Positions 22,810 to 35,444 of a stretch of DNA of 64,000 nucleotides are shown here, one piece after another. The stretch comes from Macrolepiota albuminosa (Eukaryota; Basidiomycota; Agaricomycetes; Agaricales; Agaricaceae). The translations under genes were made by a program, and so were the position numbers. Under the pieces are notes generated by a model that was not told where the DNA came from, did no database searches, and worked only from the letters and a program-made list of their open reading frames with translations. The stretch is taken from contig JAMWFC010000005.1 of assembly GCA_027475525.1 (NCBI GenBank), positions 1,810,019-1,874,018 of the forward strand, in the 5' to 3' direction. How positions within the stretch are numbered: the first letter of the stretch is position 1; every line of letters begins with the position of its first letter.

Positions 22810-22815
22810 TATAAA
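22810..22815 (+). promoter_or_regulatory. TATA box of the second KNH-like gene
   Basis: TATAAA about 90 bp before the ATG at 22905, same layout as the upstream paralog. Confidence 0.5.
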
Positions 22816-22904
22816 GCTCTGACCATGCAGTTTGACCGATTCTTGTGGCCATTCCCGCCTATTACTGTCACAAGTCCACGTCCGCGTCTCTTTAACCAGG
22901 ACAA

Positions 22905-23894
22905 ATGGCCTCCACTATGCTAGCCCTCACGATACTATGCATCTCCTACTTCTTTTCTTGCGTCCATGCTGGCCCCTTGATGATGCGTGATGTATTTTCG
23001 CCTCATATCACGAGTCCTAATGAGACCACGGTATGGCCTGTCGGAACACAGCAAACTGTTACCTGGTGCGTATTACGACTGTCAAAGCAGGAAAAAAGTG
23101 GCTGAGGAATCTGCATATCTGAAGGGAGACCGACAATATTCCCCCGGACTCTCAACTCACGGACCCAAATGGCAAAGTTGTATTGGGTCACCTTGGTCCA
23201 ACGGGTGGTCTGAACCTTGACCTCGGTGAGTCTTACTCTATTTTCCGATAAATGAAAATTAATGTCATTTGTCAGATCATCCTCTTGCTGAGAATTTCAA
23301 GCTCCGGGTCGGTCAGGTTCAAATTACGGTCCCATCCGTTCCGCCTCGGGATGACTATATTATCGTCCGTGAGTGATTTGCGCGATTGAATTGCTATTGT
23401 TCTTGATGTTTCCGCCAGTTTTCGGAGATTCCGGTAACACAAGCCCGACATTCGCCATTACACGTATCACGGATGGATCCAACTCGACCACGTCAACGAC
23501 TAAGCCCTCCACTACTGCCATTGCCAGCACTCCACATTTCTCGAGTGTGACTATGTCTATCCCTACCTCCATTATTGAACCTGTTCCTTCCATGGGTACC
23601 CCTACTACAGATCGTGAATCGGCCGCAGACACAACAACAAGTGCACTTCCAATTTCGTCTTCGAGGTCCACTACATCCGCTATTTTCACACAACTTGCAC
23701 CAACTTCGTCACTGCGGTCGTCGTCATCATCGTTGCCGTCGTCGCTGTCACCGATACCAACGAGTTCCAGTGCTACAAGTGCTGCCGATAGTGCTACCAC
23801 AAGCAACTCGGCATGGGCTTCTCGCCGCCTGAGCACATTGCAAACACCATTGTCTTCGATTGGTGTTGTTCTTCTTCTCGCGCTTCTTGTTTAA
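22905..23894 (+). CDS. GPI-anchored Kre9/KNH-like cell-surface protein
   Basis: Four exons, 22905-23065, 23125-23225, 23276-23368 and 23419-23894; all three intron positions and phases match the gene upstream. 276 residues: signal peptide (LALTILCISYFFSCVHA), KNH-like domain with TTVWPVGTQQTVTWETDNIP and LFGDSGNTSPTFAIT, then about 120 residues very rich in Ser/Thr, a probable O-mannosylated stalk. The end SIGVVLLLALLV is a hydrophobic tail typical of a GPI-attachment signal. Tandem duplication followed by gain or loss of the stalk explains the pair. Confidence 0.88.
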
Positions 23895-24426
23895 GAGAAG
23901 CCATCTTGAACCCTTTATTTCGCCACTTGGGGTGATCGGAGAACGCTCGATTGATTGGGCACGTTTCACATCTCTTACACCTCTCCTACAGCATTCGCGG
24001 ACAGTAGTGTACTATTACCACCAACCAACATTGTACATAGCTATTCCAAATGATCAACTTTCATACTTCGTAAATACAGAACTTGAAACGTAACTTTCAA
24101 GAGCACATGTCCCAATTTGTGAGCATATTTATGCTCCGCGACGAATTCACAAAGAGTGTTGCCTGCCAGAGTATAGTTGTTCAAGACCATTTCATGAGCA
24201 CTAATCGGGGTGAACAGCAGTTGGTGAAACGAAGTCCTCTTAGAAAGTTAAGTAAGGCATGCGAGCAATGTAGTGGCAACTTGAAATTATTGACCACTTT
24301 TCATTGGCCTTCACTGATGCCAACTACAGTCCGGGCAAATATCGTCAATACTATAGACGTAATGGGCCGTGTTAGAACCCTATATCTCTAGTATTTGATA
24401 GACCTGATACAAATGTAAGTTTAGTC

Positions 24427-24452
24427 CTCAGTTCAATCGTCAATTGACTGAG
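24427..24452. repeat. CCTCAGT palindrome, copy 1
   Basis: Inverted ends CTCAGT / ACTGAG around caatcgtcaattg. The same core recurs at 24536. Confidence 0.6.
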
Positions 24453-24535
24453 ATTCATAGCTACCTGATACAAGTGTAAGTTTAGTCTATGGTAGTGATG
24501 TTAGTATGTTTCTATCGGTGTGCGCAAATCTACTC

Positions 24536-24567
24536 ACCCTCAGTTCAATCGTCAATTGACTGAGGGT
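24536..24567. repeat. CCTCAGT palindrome, copy 2
   Basis: Perfect 9-bp inverted ends ACCCTCAGT / ACTGAGGGT. The interior is identical to copy 1. Confidence 0.65.
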
Positions 24568-26175
24568 ATGTTGGTCTACGTATCGTATTTATATCTACAT
24601 GTAACAATGGATGGTCTTTGAGTCAGGGGCGTACGTGGTGAATAAAGGATCGGTGAAATGGACAATGGAGAGCTTTGACAATGCGGGTGACGGTGTCGGT
24701 CGGGATTGACGGTGTATTGGTGGCCAGCTTGTGACCATGTCGGCACTGGATGCCAGTAGGCCGAGATAAGGAGATGAGCAGAGAAGAGGTCGAATTACTA
24801 ACACGCTTAATTTACAGTACATACACACGCTCATAGTGGCACAATATGGCACGTAGCCCAACTCCCGGGCACAGAAGACCGTTGCACAGGCAAAGGTCGT
24901 TATATTAGAGACTACATACGACATGGTAGCTACGTAGAGTCCAAGACACCGGCAGACCCCGACATAGGGACGGCCCCAGCGGGAAGAGGATAACATCATC
25001 ATCAATGGGCCGAGAGCTCATAGTTGGCAGACCCAAGTCTCATCACATCCTAAATAAGACTTCTGCACCAGTATACGAGTATCCTCCTCTCCGTTCACAT
25101 CATCTTCAGCTCCCTTTTGACCGAGATGTAGACATTGTAGTCTCTTGCTGTTTTACGACACAAATCAAATACCTAGATCAGCCCTCGTTTCAGTGCGAAT
25201 GTTACATTGTTGCTTGCTTACCGCCGGCGGACAAACGAATAAACAATTAATCATGCATCATGCCGGTTGCAAAGCGCGTCTCACTCTATTGAACCAAACC
25301 ACCCCCTGTAGAAACCCCGAGTGGACTTATGTCTAACAGCGAGCAGAATGTTTGCCGTAAGGCTGAGGGTTGCGCTGTCGAACAGGGTCGTGCGATCGCG
25401 ATCCAAGTGATTATGACTTTAACGCCCATGCGTTTCGTGTAACGTCTCGATTGTAGCGGAATGAGCTAACAGTGAGTTTCGTCACCCTTTCAACTTAGGC
25501 CAACAGCGTGCAGGACGGATCGGGGTATCGAGCATGACAGCGCTGTAGACAATACCAAAAGTCACTTTAGAGATGAAGGATGAATGGTTAGATGTATATA
25601 GGTCTTTCCTTGCCTTTGCCAGACATATATATACCACGTTTTAGGTCAGGAGACACAGAAATCAAGTTGAAGCAGCTTCTAGTATAGATCCGCCAGGGAG
25701 ACTTTATCTACAAATTGGACCCATGAGCAAGCATCCAGTAAAAGTACAGTACGGGAAGGTACCAGGCAAGATTCTAAAACTCGTAAGGGGACGTAAGGGC
25801 ATCTAGAGTGGCACAAACACTGAATTGGAAAGGGTCATAAACAAGTGATGGAAGATCGTAGTATGCGAACAGGAGTCATGAAGGGAAGAATGGAAGAGTG
25901 TTGGGACACCCAGTAGACTTTCAAAGCCTGCCCACCCACTCCGCCGGTCTAGTATAACTTATGAGGACCATATCATGACAGGAAGGATTTGTGTCGTAAC
26001 GGCAATTTACAAATACAGAAAGGGAACCTTCTAATCGTTGCTGTTGGCTGTCATTCGGGACGAGGATCTAATGGATTTAGCTTGAAGAATGTAAGGAAGA
26101 CCATAGATAAGAAGGCCGAAAACGGCAGGGTGGAATGTGATCCGGTGGTCGATGACAGTTCAAGAGAGGAGGATC

Positions 26176-26844
26176 TTATGGGGACCATCCTTTCGCCATG
26201 AAATGCCAGGAGACCGTGAGCTGACCGACGTTAAGGTTGTCCAACTTTTGGAACAGTGAGGGAGACATATCTATGGAGTCTCGATAAGGAGAAATCAGAG
26301 AAGGATTGCGTTTGAAGCTAACCGAGGTCAGAGTCTCCGCATGACTCGCAGCTATCCCTCGTTTTTCCGTAAGCCTTCCTGCCATTCTTAGTGTTGACGA
26401 TCTCAACCCACTGTCCGGCAAGGATCGGTTAAAACGAACAGGAGAATTAAAAGTCCCTTGGCACTCACTTGATTACAGTTGGCACCTCCGTTTGCGTCGT
26501 AGCGTGATTTGGCTATGGCTACAATAGGATCGCTGTCTCTATCTCTATATCCACAGTTCCCTATACCTTTGAATGAACATAGAAGTTAATGTTTGGAACA
26601 AGCGTTTTGAGGACACAGACATACCAACATGAAACCAGGTTCCCTGAAGAGATCACATCGGAAGAAAGACGGTCAGTACCACGAAATGTGCTGCGACTGC
26701 GAGCACGCTTACTCTGCCAACATGGGTAATACGTTTTTCGAGACTAACGACAGTGGAGTTGGCCAAAGGGTCCGTTATAGGCGCAGCGATCGTGACAAAG
26801 ATCGAGGCAAAGAGCGTGAAGAGCAACAACGAGATAGGATACAT
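26176..26844 (-). CDS. Small secreted RlpA-like double-psi beta-barrel protein
   Basis: Five exons, 26844-26713, 26643-26625, 26566-26469, 26410-26323 and 26270-26176; introns 52-69 nt; 432 nt, 143 residues. Signal peptide MYPISLLLFTLFASIFVTIAA, short pro-region ending in KR (Kex2-like), then the barwin/RlpA-like barrel: RITHVGRGTWFHVGIGNCG, DPIVAIAKSRY, WVEIVNTKNGRKAYGKTRDSC, and the terminal DMSPSLFQKL...LTVSWHFMAKGWSP. Family members are extracellular; no enzyme activity is established for most. Five Cys remain in the mature part, including a C-x2-C. An exon of only 19 nt is needed to keep the frame. A TATAAATA lies on the minus strand near 26970. Confidence 0.85.
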
Positions 26845-29511
26845 GGTCGAAGGGTAGTAACACTAGATATTCAAGTTACGAGGATGTCAAGCTAGTTTTG
26901 GAGGCGTAACGGTGGGTGACTGCGGGGGAAACTTGCGATGGCAAGTAATTCATCGGATCGTCGGGGTATTTATACGAGCAAGGCGATTATACAGAAGCGT
27001 ATTAAGACCATAACTTCGGCCGTGCCAAGTATAAACGCAAACTTGACAACTTCATCATCCCGTATTCGGATAAAGCAAGAAGTTTCCATAGCGAGTGCAG
27101 TGATTTGGGGGGGAAAAAGCGAAATGAGGGTTACAAAGCCATGCGGGCGTCCGCCCGTGTCTCGGAAGTATTTTGAGAGAGCGACCTCTTTCAAACCTAA
27201 TGCCGATGGTATACATTCCTCAGCCTCAGCAAAGATTGATTTCGGATGGCTTCGGACCCGCGGTGATCCCATGCAGTGAAAGCGTGTATAAGTGGCATGG
27301 CGCGTTCATCTCGACGAGGCTGTGAAACAGGTCCGTAATTATCCTTTGTTGGTGGAATAAATGTGACTGACGGCTCGATTGGTCAGCAGGGATGAACAAA
27401 GGGCAAAAATTATCTCATCGTCGCTGCCAACGCGGCGATTGCCAACTTGACGTTTGTGCTTGAAACCACGACGCTTTCTTTTGCCACGCCATTATTCCTA
27501 ATTGAAGACTTAATTTGACCAAAACTCAGGTGCCTGAAGGCTTATTGGTATTCCCGCGAGGTTGGGGTGACATGGCATGGTCAGCATGGAAGGGGAGATA
27601 ATTTCTACAAGTACGCATACTCTGGTCACTTCGGAACTTTTACCGCGTTTCAAGAAAGCGCAAGGCAAAGCCGTAAGAAAATGCTTGATTACTGGGTTTC
27701 CATATGGCTATTTCCTTCTCGACTTCGATATTATTTCCGACGCACATGACGTGTTTTTTGACCCTGTTTCAAACATATCAATGATGGTAATATAAATCTA
27801 TCGATATCTGACTTTATCTGGGACCTGGTGTCGACTGATAATTCTTCTTAAGGACAAATCTCGAATCCACACATCTGATCTGATCTGGGTGATCATACAC
27901 TTATCGATTGAATACTAACGTACAGTAGTCCCACGTTCTGGAACACGCACTAACATGTATACTTGTGACAATTTCCCTACAGGCATCAAGGATTTCTGAG
28001 TCTACATCTACGTAAGATGCTGTCTTGTACCTGCGAACCATGAAAGAGCGAAAGGAGATTGTGAATACGGATGCCAATGAAAAATGGTAAGTATTGAATG
28101 GCGCATACTAACCTTGTCGGATTGGAGACATGCCACTTGGTGGAAACGCGACGCATTTGCAGGAACAAACCTTGTAATGATGTGGCATCGCTAGGCTAAT
28201 ACAATGTATCTTCTTCCGTTGGTGCTCAGGTGTTTCGTCTACCGCGAGGATTGTATACGCCACTGTCTCGCGGCAATGTTTTGTCAAACATGGATACCAT
28301 GAATGTTGGTATCGGTGCGTAACTTGGGCGATGCAGCCAACAGGGGTGCTCAACTCTTCGTTCGGTTCGTTCGGTTCACTTTTTTCTTCTGTGCACATGT
28401 CGTAATTCCGCGAATTGTGACCTGAAAACCAGGTTGTTGGGCGCGAGGATCGTGAAGTTTAAGAACAGGAGTGAGAAAGGGAACTTAGTTGAGAGGAAAA
28501 GGCTTAGTAAGGACGGCCGTGAGTTGCGGGAAGAAATTGGATTACTTGAGTCCTGAAGAGTTCGCGAGCGCCGGTCCTCCCTCCAAAGAGAGAGGGGCCG
28601 AAACTCAAGCTAACACGAGGCACTACTTAGGTACGAGTGTATGTAGGTATAATGTAGAAGGATAGGGGTGGTGGGAGGGGATCGAAAAGACGATGCGTGA
28701 TGTAGTGTGGTGTCTAATCTAATGCTGCTCGCAGATATATAATGCTACTGTAAAATAATGAGAGGTAGACAATGATAGGGCGAGATGTGACGAATCAAAA
28801 GGGTGGCGGTGATCTAATCTTCGCCCAATAAACCCAGGGGGAAAAACCTCTTCATTTCTTGGCCGTCAGCTGAATTTTTTCAAAAAAAAAAAGAAGTAGT
28901 GAATGAACTGAGCGAAAGGTCGAGTCCCTATCCGTAAGAGACATTTATGATCCTTGACTGTACCTACTTGTTTGTCAAAGGTGAATACGACGCGTAATAA
29001 GAGGTTGTCACATGATACTTCACGTGCCACACTCTAAATCGGGTTAAATCCTCACAAGATCAATGAGGGCGTCAAGTCGCAGTGCACGTGATCACCGCCG
29101 CACTTAGAGAGCAATCCGAGACCCTGAGCCCGGTAGGGACAAACCATCTCGACGATTGCTCTCTAGGTGCGCGAACTAACTGACGAAAAGGGGTAATTAT
29201 CTCATAGATTGATTCCTAGCTAATAGCGACTTGACTACTTTTTCGCGCTATCCTCCCACCACTGCCCTTTACATTACAGCCACATAGCCGTCACATAGCA
29301 GGTACAAAAATTTCAATACTGCGACCCGAAACCGGCTCTGTGGGCCCTCTCGGAAATCCGGTACAATTTTATTCACTCGCCCGTAAGCGGACAGCAGCTC
29401 ATTGGATACCACATGAATAGGTGCAGCTTCGACCGGTCGTGCTATCATTTCAACTGACGGATCTTTCGACCGGTTCTCTCACCACTTGTAAATTAGCTTA
29501 ACCTGCATGAA
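26845..29511. other. Gene-poor stretch upstream of bzz1
   Basis: Apart from the 26970 TATA-like site and the inverted repeat 29099-29171, nothing recognisable. Frames near 27.0-27.3 kb and 27.6 kb lack motifs. Confidence 0.45.
29099..29171. repeat. 17-bp imperfect inverted repeat
   Basis: Arms CGCACTTAGAGAGCAAT and ATTGCTCTCTAGGTGCG pair at 16 of 17 positions, with a 39-nt loop containing a small inner hairpin (ccct/aggg). Could be a MITE remnant, a structured RNA or a protein-binding site. Confidence 0.6.
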
Positions 29512-32500
29512 ATGCAGCCTTCTGGTCAAACTTATGGTCGATCCCTTCCAGTGAAGTCTATGACTGTTTTTGACTCAGACAACAACCAAACTCCTAATTA
29601 CTCCAGGACCAAGTGGAACGAATATCCGCTTTATTTAACGTGCATCTAGAACTCGTAGATGATGTGAGAATGAGCGCCAAAGTCTAATTGACAGCCTTAC
29701 CCAAAGAAACAGGTTCGCGAACTCTACAGTAATTATGCCACCCTTGAAAGGGAATATGCGGTGAAACTCCAGACACTTTCTAAGAAAGCGGCAGAAAGGA
29801 AGTGCAAGATGGAAGCAGCACTTGCCGTAGGTGAGCATCCTACCAAAGCATGGGACTCAAGCACACTCAAGCAGAAGTAATGTCCAAATACTACGTATCC
29901 AAAAAAGATGTACACTAATATTCATCTGTCGTAGTTCGTTAATTTCTGCCTACACTGAACTCTTGGATTCAATGACTGATACGGCTCAGGATCACCTTAA
30001 TCTCGCTGACAGCCTTACATCACAAGTGGTCGAGGTTTTAAGGGCAGTTGGGAAGAAGAGTGAAGAAACAAACAAGACGGTTAGTTATTAGCGCCTTAAC
30101 TTCTAAAGGCTTTATTGATGACATTTTTACAACTAGGAAATGCAATTTTTCCAGAAGTTGCTCAGTGAAAGAGATGGTATCTACGCTGAACGCCTCAAGG
30201 TCTGTGATCGCTGTTAAAACACTGTTGTATGCCTGATTTTGAGTAATTGTCCTGTCTCAGTGCAAGCAAAAGGTGAACCAAGATCTTTCTCCTCTGAGAA
30301 GCGATGAATAATCTATCTACAAGTATGATGAAGAATGCAATGAAATTGAATCATCTCGACAGAAACAGGTTACGCTGAAACAAGCTTTCAATTCTCCAAA
30401 AACTGACAACCAGGGTGCCAATAGGTCCGTGCGCAAGATGATAAACACGTTGAGCGGGCGGCGAAACAAGCAGAACAGCAGCGCAATGAGATGCTGAATA
30501 GGAAGAAGTCCGTATCCTATAAAGTTCTTGAGCATTCTGAATCCCACTTGTTTTAGTGCTTATCTGATTTCCATTGTCGTTGCGAACAATGCCAAAGGAC
30601 AATTCTACGATATCAGTTTACCCAATCTCGAAGATGTGCGTTTGGTTTGAAATTTGTTTCGACCGTGATTTGATAAAATTGTTGCAGCAATTTCGTGTGT
30701 ATCTTGTTTAACCAGAAATCAGGGATGAAGGATGAATCTGACTGATCCTCTCTGCACCACAGAACAGCTTCAACAGCGCCTCGTCGAGAGGTTCGCAAAA
30801 ATACTTCAGCATTCTCAATCCTTGCAACTCTATCATCTTGATTCTCTGAAGAACCGTCTAAGCCGAGTAGATGCCGCGTTTAGTCGAGTAGATCCTGTGA
30901 AAGATCAGGGTCTCTTCATTGACCATAACATGCGTCCTTTTACGGCCCCAGAAGACTGGACTTTTGAACCCTGTATAACACACTATGATACGGCAAGTTC
31001 TCTTCGTTTTCCCAACGGCTGGCGGCTTATGATCACCTCGACAGAGTGAGATGAGCGTTGAATTGGCTCCAAAGATAGTTCTCCAGAATAAGCTCGGCAG
31101 ATGCCGACTTCAAATGCAGGAGTTGGTTCCCCTCATTGACTCAAAGCGTTTGTTTCTTGTTATGAGCGGAGGATGTCATTGATTAGTACTGCAGGAAAGG
31201 AGATAGACCAACTCTCCAGACAATTTTCTTCCTACAAGGCTGATCATACCCTTGGGCCTATCGACGAATTGACCGAGGTAGGATTCGTGCATGCAGACTT
31301 GAGTAAATGGCACTTTATCTTTTTTTTGACAGAACCTATTAGAAGTTCGACATCAGTTTGCGCTATACGTAACCTTAGAGCGAGTCCTGCGATCTGAAGG
31401 AGAGATAATTTCATCGGCAATCGGAGGTAGAGTACCTATCCAATACACTTGTAACTCAACATTCTCATCCATGTCAGACGACGAAGGTTCACAACAGCCC
31501 CATTCTTTTAAAAGCTCGACATTCTCTATTCCTACACAGTGCGGCTATTGCAAAGTATTTCTCTCTCAATGAATTACACTCCGTAATTGATGCATGGTAT
31601 TGACTGCAGGCGACCATCTGGGGATTGAGTAAGCAGGGGAAAACCTGCAAACTTTGCGGAGTCTCTGTACACTCCAAATGCGAAATCAAAGTAGTTTCCT
31701 CCTACTCTGACAGGCAGGGAGACTCACGATTTGCTTACGCAGATACCAGCTGAATGCAAGCAAGGAAGTGTTGTCAGGTCCCAACCGACTATTCGATCCG
31801 AATCAGAATTGTCACGTACCAATTCAAAAGGCAGGAGACACTTACGTTCTTATATTTTGTTCTGATGTCATCATTTCACCTCTAGCTTCGATTACCTCAT
31901 CTACACAGTCATTCAATGTCTCGACTTTGGCATCGTCCTTCGCAACCAAGGACTCCTTTCCGACAGCTCGGGTGCTATTCGACTTTACTCCAACCTCAGA
32001 GTTTGAACTCAAAGTGTCCGGTGAGAAGCGTTCCCCCGTAGGTTGCAACTGATCCTGATGTGAAAATGACGTAGAGGGCGAAATGGTTCACGTGGTAGAA
32101 AATGATGATGGCTCTGGTTGGGTGAAAGTTGTCAATATGCAACAGAGAGATGGTCTCGTTCCCGTTTCCTATCTTGAGCATGGGGCCAATCAAACACTGG
32201 CCACGCAAGGTGGTTCCAGTCAGCACGGTATGTTCTAATGTCTCACAACTTCCGCTTGTTAGAATAATCACGTCAGTGCGTGCCATCTATGCTTATGAGG
32301 CACAAGGTCCGGATGAGCTGGGCTTAATTGAAGGCCAAACCATCGAGCTTACGAGCGGCTCGTCGGGTGGTCAAAATTCCGGTACTGGGTGGTGGGAAGG
32401 TATGGCGTGTCCCTTTCGATCGACAATCTCATCTATCATTCGTCACAGGTATTGACTCCACAGGGCGGAGGGGAATATTTCCGAACAATTATGTGAGTCT

Positions 32501-32557
32501 TCTTCTTTTCATCAAGTGCAAGACGTTTATGAAGCGCATCAGGTGGAGTTGATTTGA
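29512..32557 (+). CDS. bzz1: Bzz1-type F-BAR / C1 / SH3 actin-patch protein
   Basis: A 22-exon model summing to 1935 nt (644 residues; yeast Bzz1 is of similar size). F-BAR region about 5-300 with YATLEREYAVKLQTLSKKAA and FIDHNMRPFTAP-type blocks; C1 domain about 408-460 with all ligands (H-x12-C-x2-C-x13-C-x2-C-x4-H-x2-C-x7-C); two SH3 domains about 516-580 (ARVLFDFTPTSEFEL) and 585-643 (VRAIYAYEAQGPDE, GWWEG, FPNNY). Known role: recruits and activates WASP/Las17 for actin assembly at endocytic sites. Introns are 40-68 nt. Notable: a 7-nt exon (30688-30694), a 12-nt exon (30261-30272) and a GC-AG intron (30993-31044). The exon 8 donor is GTCCGT at 30508, which keeps the frame. Confidence 0.88.
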
Positions 32558-35444
32558 AATTTACAATCTAGTAGCCACATCACAACTGTCGTAGTAAAAT
32601 GCAATGCAGCAAATGTATTATTTGTAATATACGATATAAGGAATATTAACGCCGAGATGATTCATGATTTTAACTATGCTCCTGTAAGAGTATTAGCATG
32701 TATAACCGTCAATATTTTTCTTTCCCTTTTCTTTCGACAAAAAAATTGATGTAGACTGGAGCCTTGTGTCTCCAAAAAATTCTCTTGCGTTAACTACGTA
32801 AATGTTCCAGTCGGGAAATGTTTCGCTCCGTCCGGCTTGCCGCTTTTCCTCTTCAAGTCGAGCTCGGTCAGACAGTTAAGGCGAACAGTTTCACGTGGGA
32901 TCTGTTGAGCTCCAATGCTGCAACCAGTAGTGTCGAGTGACCCCCACGCTCAGCCCGGCAAGATTATTTATCAGAGCCAATATTTTCGTCTTTGTAGGGA
33001 ATCTAGAAGACCCATGAGTCTTCAGTGTTAATGTCGGATGCAATAAATAACCTTAAGAATAATTCATGAGCTTAACAGACGCAACGGTAAGAAGACGCAT
33101 CACAAGATTCCTCGCAACATGCCACTCAATGATTACTGCGTACAGACGAGACATTCATCCAGATTATGAAACCAATATAGGGGAGAGAGGTCAAATAGTA
33201 GAGATTTGGTAGCATTATGAACAAGACGACTTGACGTTTATCTGAATTTCCCAGAAGAAAATGCTGGCGCTGAGAATGGATCTGTGTTCGAAAAAGTATT
33301 TCGTCCGACAATTTCCAAACGAAAGGGACGTACATCATGCCACAACTTTCCCATCAGCGATTCTACAGAATTGACTGGGCTAAGGCCTAACAGCAGTGAA
33401 GACGCTCAAAGCTCGGAGAATATGTAAACTTTTGAGCTTGTAGGCCAAAGACATCAAGGATTCCGCAGGTCGAGACAAGCCTAGACTTGTAACAGCCTAA
33501 TCATTGTGCCAGAAAAGGACGTCTGGCGGAAAATCATTAACTCGTCACCTGTGGTATGGTTGTTTGAGTTCTCTACATGCGGTTCAAACGAGCAACTAAT
33601 TTTTGCTTGGCAGATCCTTGAATCTTGTGTCGTCCTCTATTTCCAATCGCCCGGTCTTCTGAGCAAATAAAGAATATCGGCCCAGAGGAGTGGAGTTTCG
33701 GCACTAGTATTTCACCGTCCGGAAAACCGATCTTTTGGCGTTCACGAGGCTTCTTACGTGTCAGGTCGAACTCTGCTATCGATGGAAACTAGGAGAAGTG
33801 GGGTGAGCAAGCTTAGAAATCCCTCAAAGGGAGGGGAAAAAGGAACTTGTTTAGGCGTTCGAGATGGCTTCTATGATTAGGACCTGATTATGCGGCGCAA
33901 GGCAAGGCAGACACGAATCCAGGAACGCTGGGTTTGCGCTATAAAATATCATCGATCGCCACACGCCTCGAAACCAACTACTCCAACCCCCACCCCAGAG
34001 AAAAGTACAACACTCCTACCTGTCATCGACATCAACTCGTGTGATTTTGATATCACTTGCAAAGCACAACCCCCATCCCCTCTCTGAACTGATGGTGAGC
34101 ATGGTCCCCTGACTTACAGGTCATCACTTTTTTGCTAGGGGATAGACGTACCGTATTACCATGTCACCTGCGGAAGACTTTGGCAACCATCCCCGCCTGT
34201 CGGCTAGACAGCCCCAGAATATAAGATTCGAGGGTGTGCGCCTAGACTCTGTATACACACGAAAACGTCGAAAGGAAGGCACTCACTATTAAAATGAACG
34301 CTGATGCTTTACGACATCAAAATATGCGGTGATCGGACAGTCTTCCAACGAGAATACCGTTATTATATTCTAGATTAACTGCAAGACTCCGAACCGATCT
34401 TTGTTCAAGACGGGGAGACTCGAATCAAGGTAATTTTTCTTCATATGACAGCAAGAGAAGATAACTGATGCTGCTTGACGTTAGATTGCACGCGGAGGTA
34501 CCCTTGAAACATCAAGGCATCCAGCAGCACATGAAGAAACCAAAGCCAAGCTAGATGTACGTTCGTTGACCTCTTGAGAAAGCATTCGAGCACAGTCCAG
34601 TCCAAAATACGACGAAGTTTGCACCATAATAGTGGCTAGGACACAGGCTAGTAAGTCCACCAGGATCGTTTTGGTCGGATTGTCTGACGACAAGATATGT
34701 AGTCGCTACGAAATGGGGTCTGGACGGTTTGACGACATGCGCATTCGTTACGTGCCGGGATAGACCTCGTGCGATCTATTTAGACGACCCGAAGATGTTT
34801 CATCCATTATTTCATGTATCTCCAGCAGTGTGCTGTCAGACTGTTGTTGCGGTGCGCAGAGACCCAGATATCCTCAGTATCGTCGTCGTAGCACCCATTT
34901 TTCGCGAGTAACCTCTGCAATGCTCGGTGTGTTCGCCAGGTGTCGCGCGGCTACTCCTGCGATGGATGACTGCAATGACGATTCTGCGGACGGAAGGCGA
35001 GCGTGTACCCACAGCTGTCCTGTCAGCGGTAAACTTTAAAGTAAAGTTCGGACTCAATCTTAACGTTATCCTATACTATGGTTATACCTACATGTTTGTC
35101 ATCAAGGGTCGACGCGTAGAACAACTGTTCAATAGGCTGCAAGCAGAGGAGACTCCCCTCTGCTCATTTTCTTTCTGACCTCTTGAGTGCATTGACAATA
35201 TTTTCTGACGCGATCAGAATCGGTTGTTCGATTTCTCCGAATGGACGCGAGCGCTTCTCTGATCGAGTGACTGGCTCAGAATCACAAAAAAGCGTCTACC
35301 CGTACAGAGTTCGACGCTGTCTTCCACTATGTGTGATAACCATCACGTGCGGATATTAATCGCAATGAATACAACCTGAATACCAATATACAATGTTCGA
35401 GAACACTAGCAGGAAGAATAACATGTACAGAGCACGCTACGGCG
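32558..35444. other. Unassigned stretch, possible unrecognised plus-strand gene
   Basis: A TATAAAA (about 33942) is followed by a CA-rich leader, and splice-like signals occur near 34431 (gtaatt), 34484 (gttag) and 34558 (gtacgt). Short open segments between them, such as DSEPIFVQDGETRIK, look protein-like. I could not assemble a full frame or recognise a family. Confidence 0.25.

Larger units (their letters stand above)
23895..26175. other. Gene-poor stretch with palindromes and direct repeats
   Basis: No supported gene. Contains a diverged ~25-bp direct repeat (about 24400-24424 and 24463-24487, built on cctgatacaa) interleaved with two CCTCAGT palindromes. Short frames only. Confidence 0.5.

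Noticed and set aside
30508..30556. Apparent one-base frameshift in bzz1 at a GTATCC donor
   Set aside because: Using the donor GTCCGT three bases earlier gives the right phase and the family pattern K-N-x-Y-L-I-S.
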